Part shown: positions 5,556 through 5,562 of the stretch, one piece after another
Position numbering within the stretch: position 1 is the stretch's first letter
How the letters are laid out: each line of letters opens with the position of its first letter
Assembly: GCA_021796315.1 (NCBI GenBank)
Contig: JAJYOH010000423.1
Coordinates: 1-5,562, forward strand
Direction: 5' to 3'
From: Chloroflexota bacterium
GTDB taxonomy: Bacteria > Chloroflexota > Anaerolineae > Anaerolineales > Villigracilaceae
Length of the DNA: 5,562 bases
Position numbers and translations under genes: made by a program
The notes under the pieces: generated by a model
The model's database searches: none
What the model was told of the DNA's origin: nothing
What the model saw: only the letters and a program-made list of their open reading frames with translations

Positions 5556-5562
5556 ATGGCAG
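5556..5562 (+). CDS. Probable start of a further operon gene (partial)
   Basis: An ATG at 5556 begins Met-Ala and runs off the window. AAGG at 5545-5548 sits 7 bases upstream as a ribosome binding site, and the gap from the previous stop is 12 bases, like the others in this cluster. Only two codons are visible, so no function can be proposed. Confidence 0.4.

Overview
The window looks like chromosomal DNA from an uncultured or little-studied member of the Chloroflexota, most likely class Anaerolineae. This is inferred from gene content, not from a marker gene. The clues are a fused SpoIIIAA/Ycf45-like ATPase with an R3H domain, a single-PDZ HtrA protease with one N-terminal membrane segment, a DUF5655 protein, and a HicB-like/DinB fusion. 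G+C is uneven: about 62% by hand count in part of the first gene (601-840) and about 45% across the S51-peptidase-like gene (3781-4440). No rRNA, tRNA, CRISPR array, transposase or phage gene was seen.

Layout: 1-168 is upstream sequence with no convincing gene. 169-1761 (+) encodes an AAA-type ATPase with a C-terminal R3H nucleic-acid-binding domain. It ends in a convergent intergenic region (1762-1865) holding a perfect 28-bp GC-rich palindrome (1764-1791) and a strong hairpin that can terminate transcription from both sides (1804-1851). 1866-3017 (-) encodes an extracytoplasmic HtrA/DegP-type serine protease; its start is fixed by a good Shine-Dalgarno site. A divergent, AT-rich promoter region (3018-3148) separates it from a rightward operon.

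The operon is tmk (dTMP kinase, 3149-3775), a peptidase S51/PepE-like gene (3778-4458), a DUF5655 gene (4471-4821), a HicB-like/DinB fusion (4827-5543), and probably a further gene starting at 5556. Gaps are 2, 12, 5 and 12 bases with no terminator between genes, so co-transcription and translational coupling are likely. Only tmk has a clear essential role, in dTTP synthesis. The other members are small cytoplasmic proteins with no obvious pathway link to it.

I see no clear-cut new defence or mobile system. The items most worth following up are the accessory genes behind tmk, the HicB-like/DinB fusion without a visible HicA toxin, the active-site variation in the S51-like protein, and the palindrome, which looks like one copy of a dispersed repeat.
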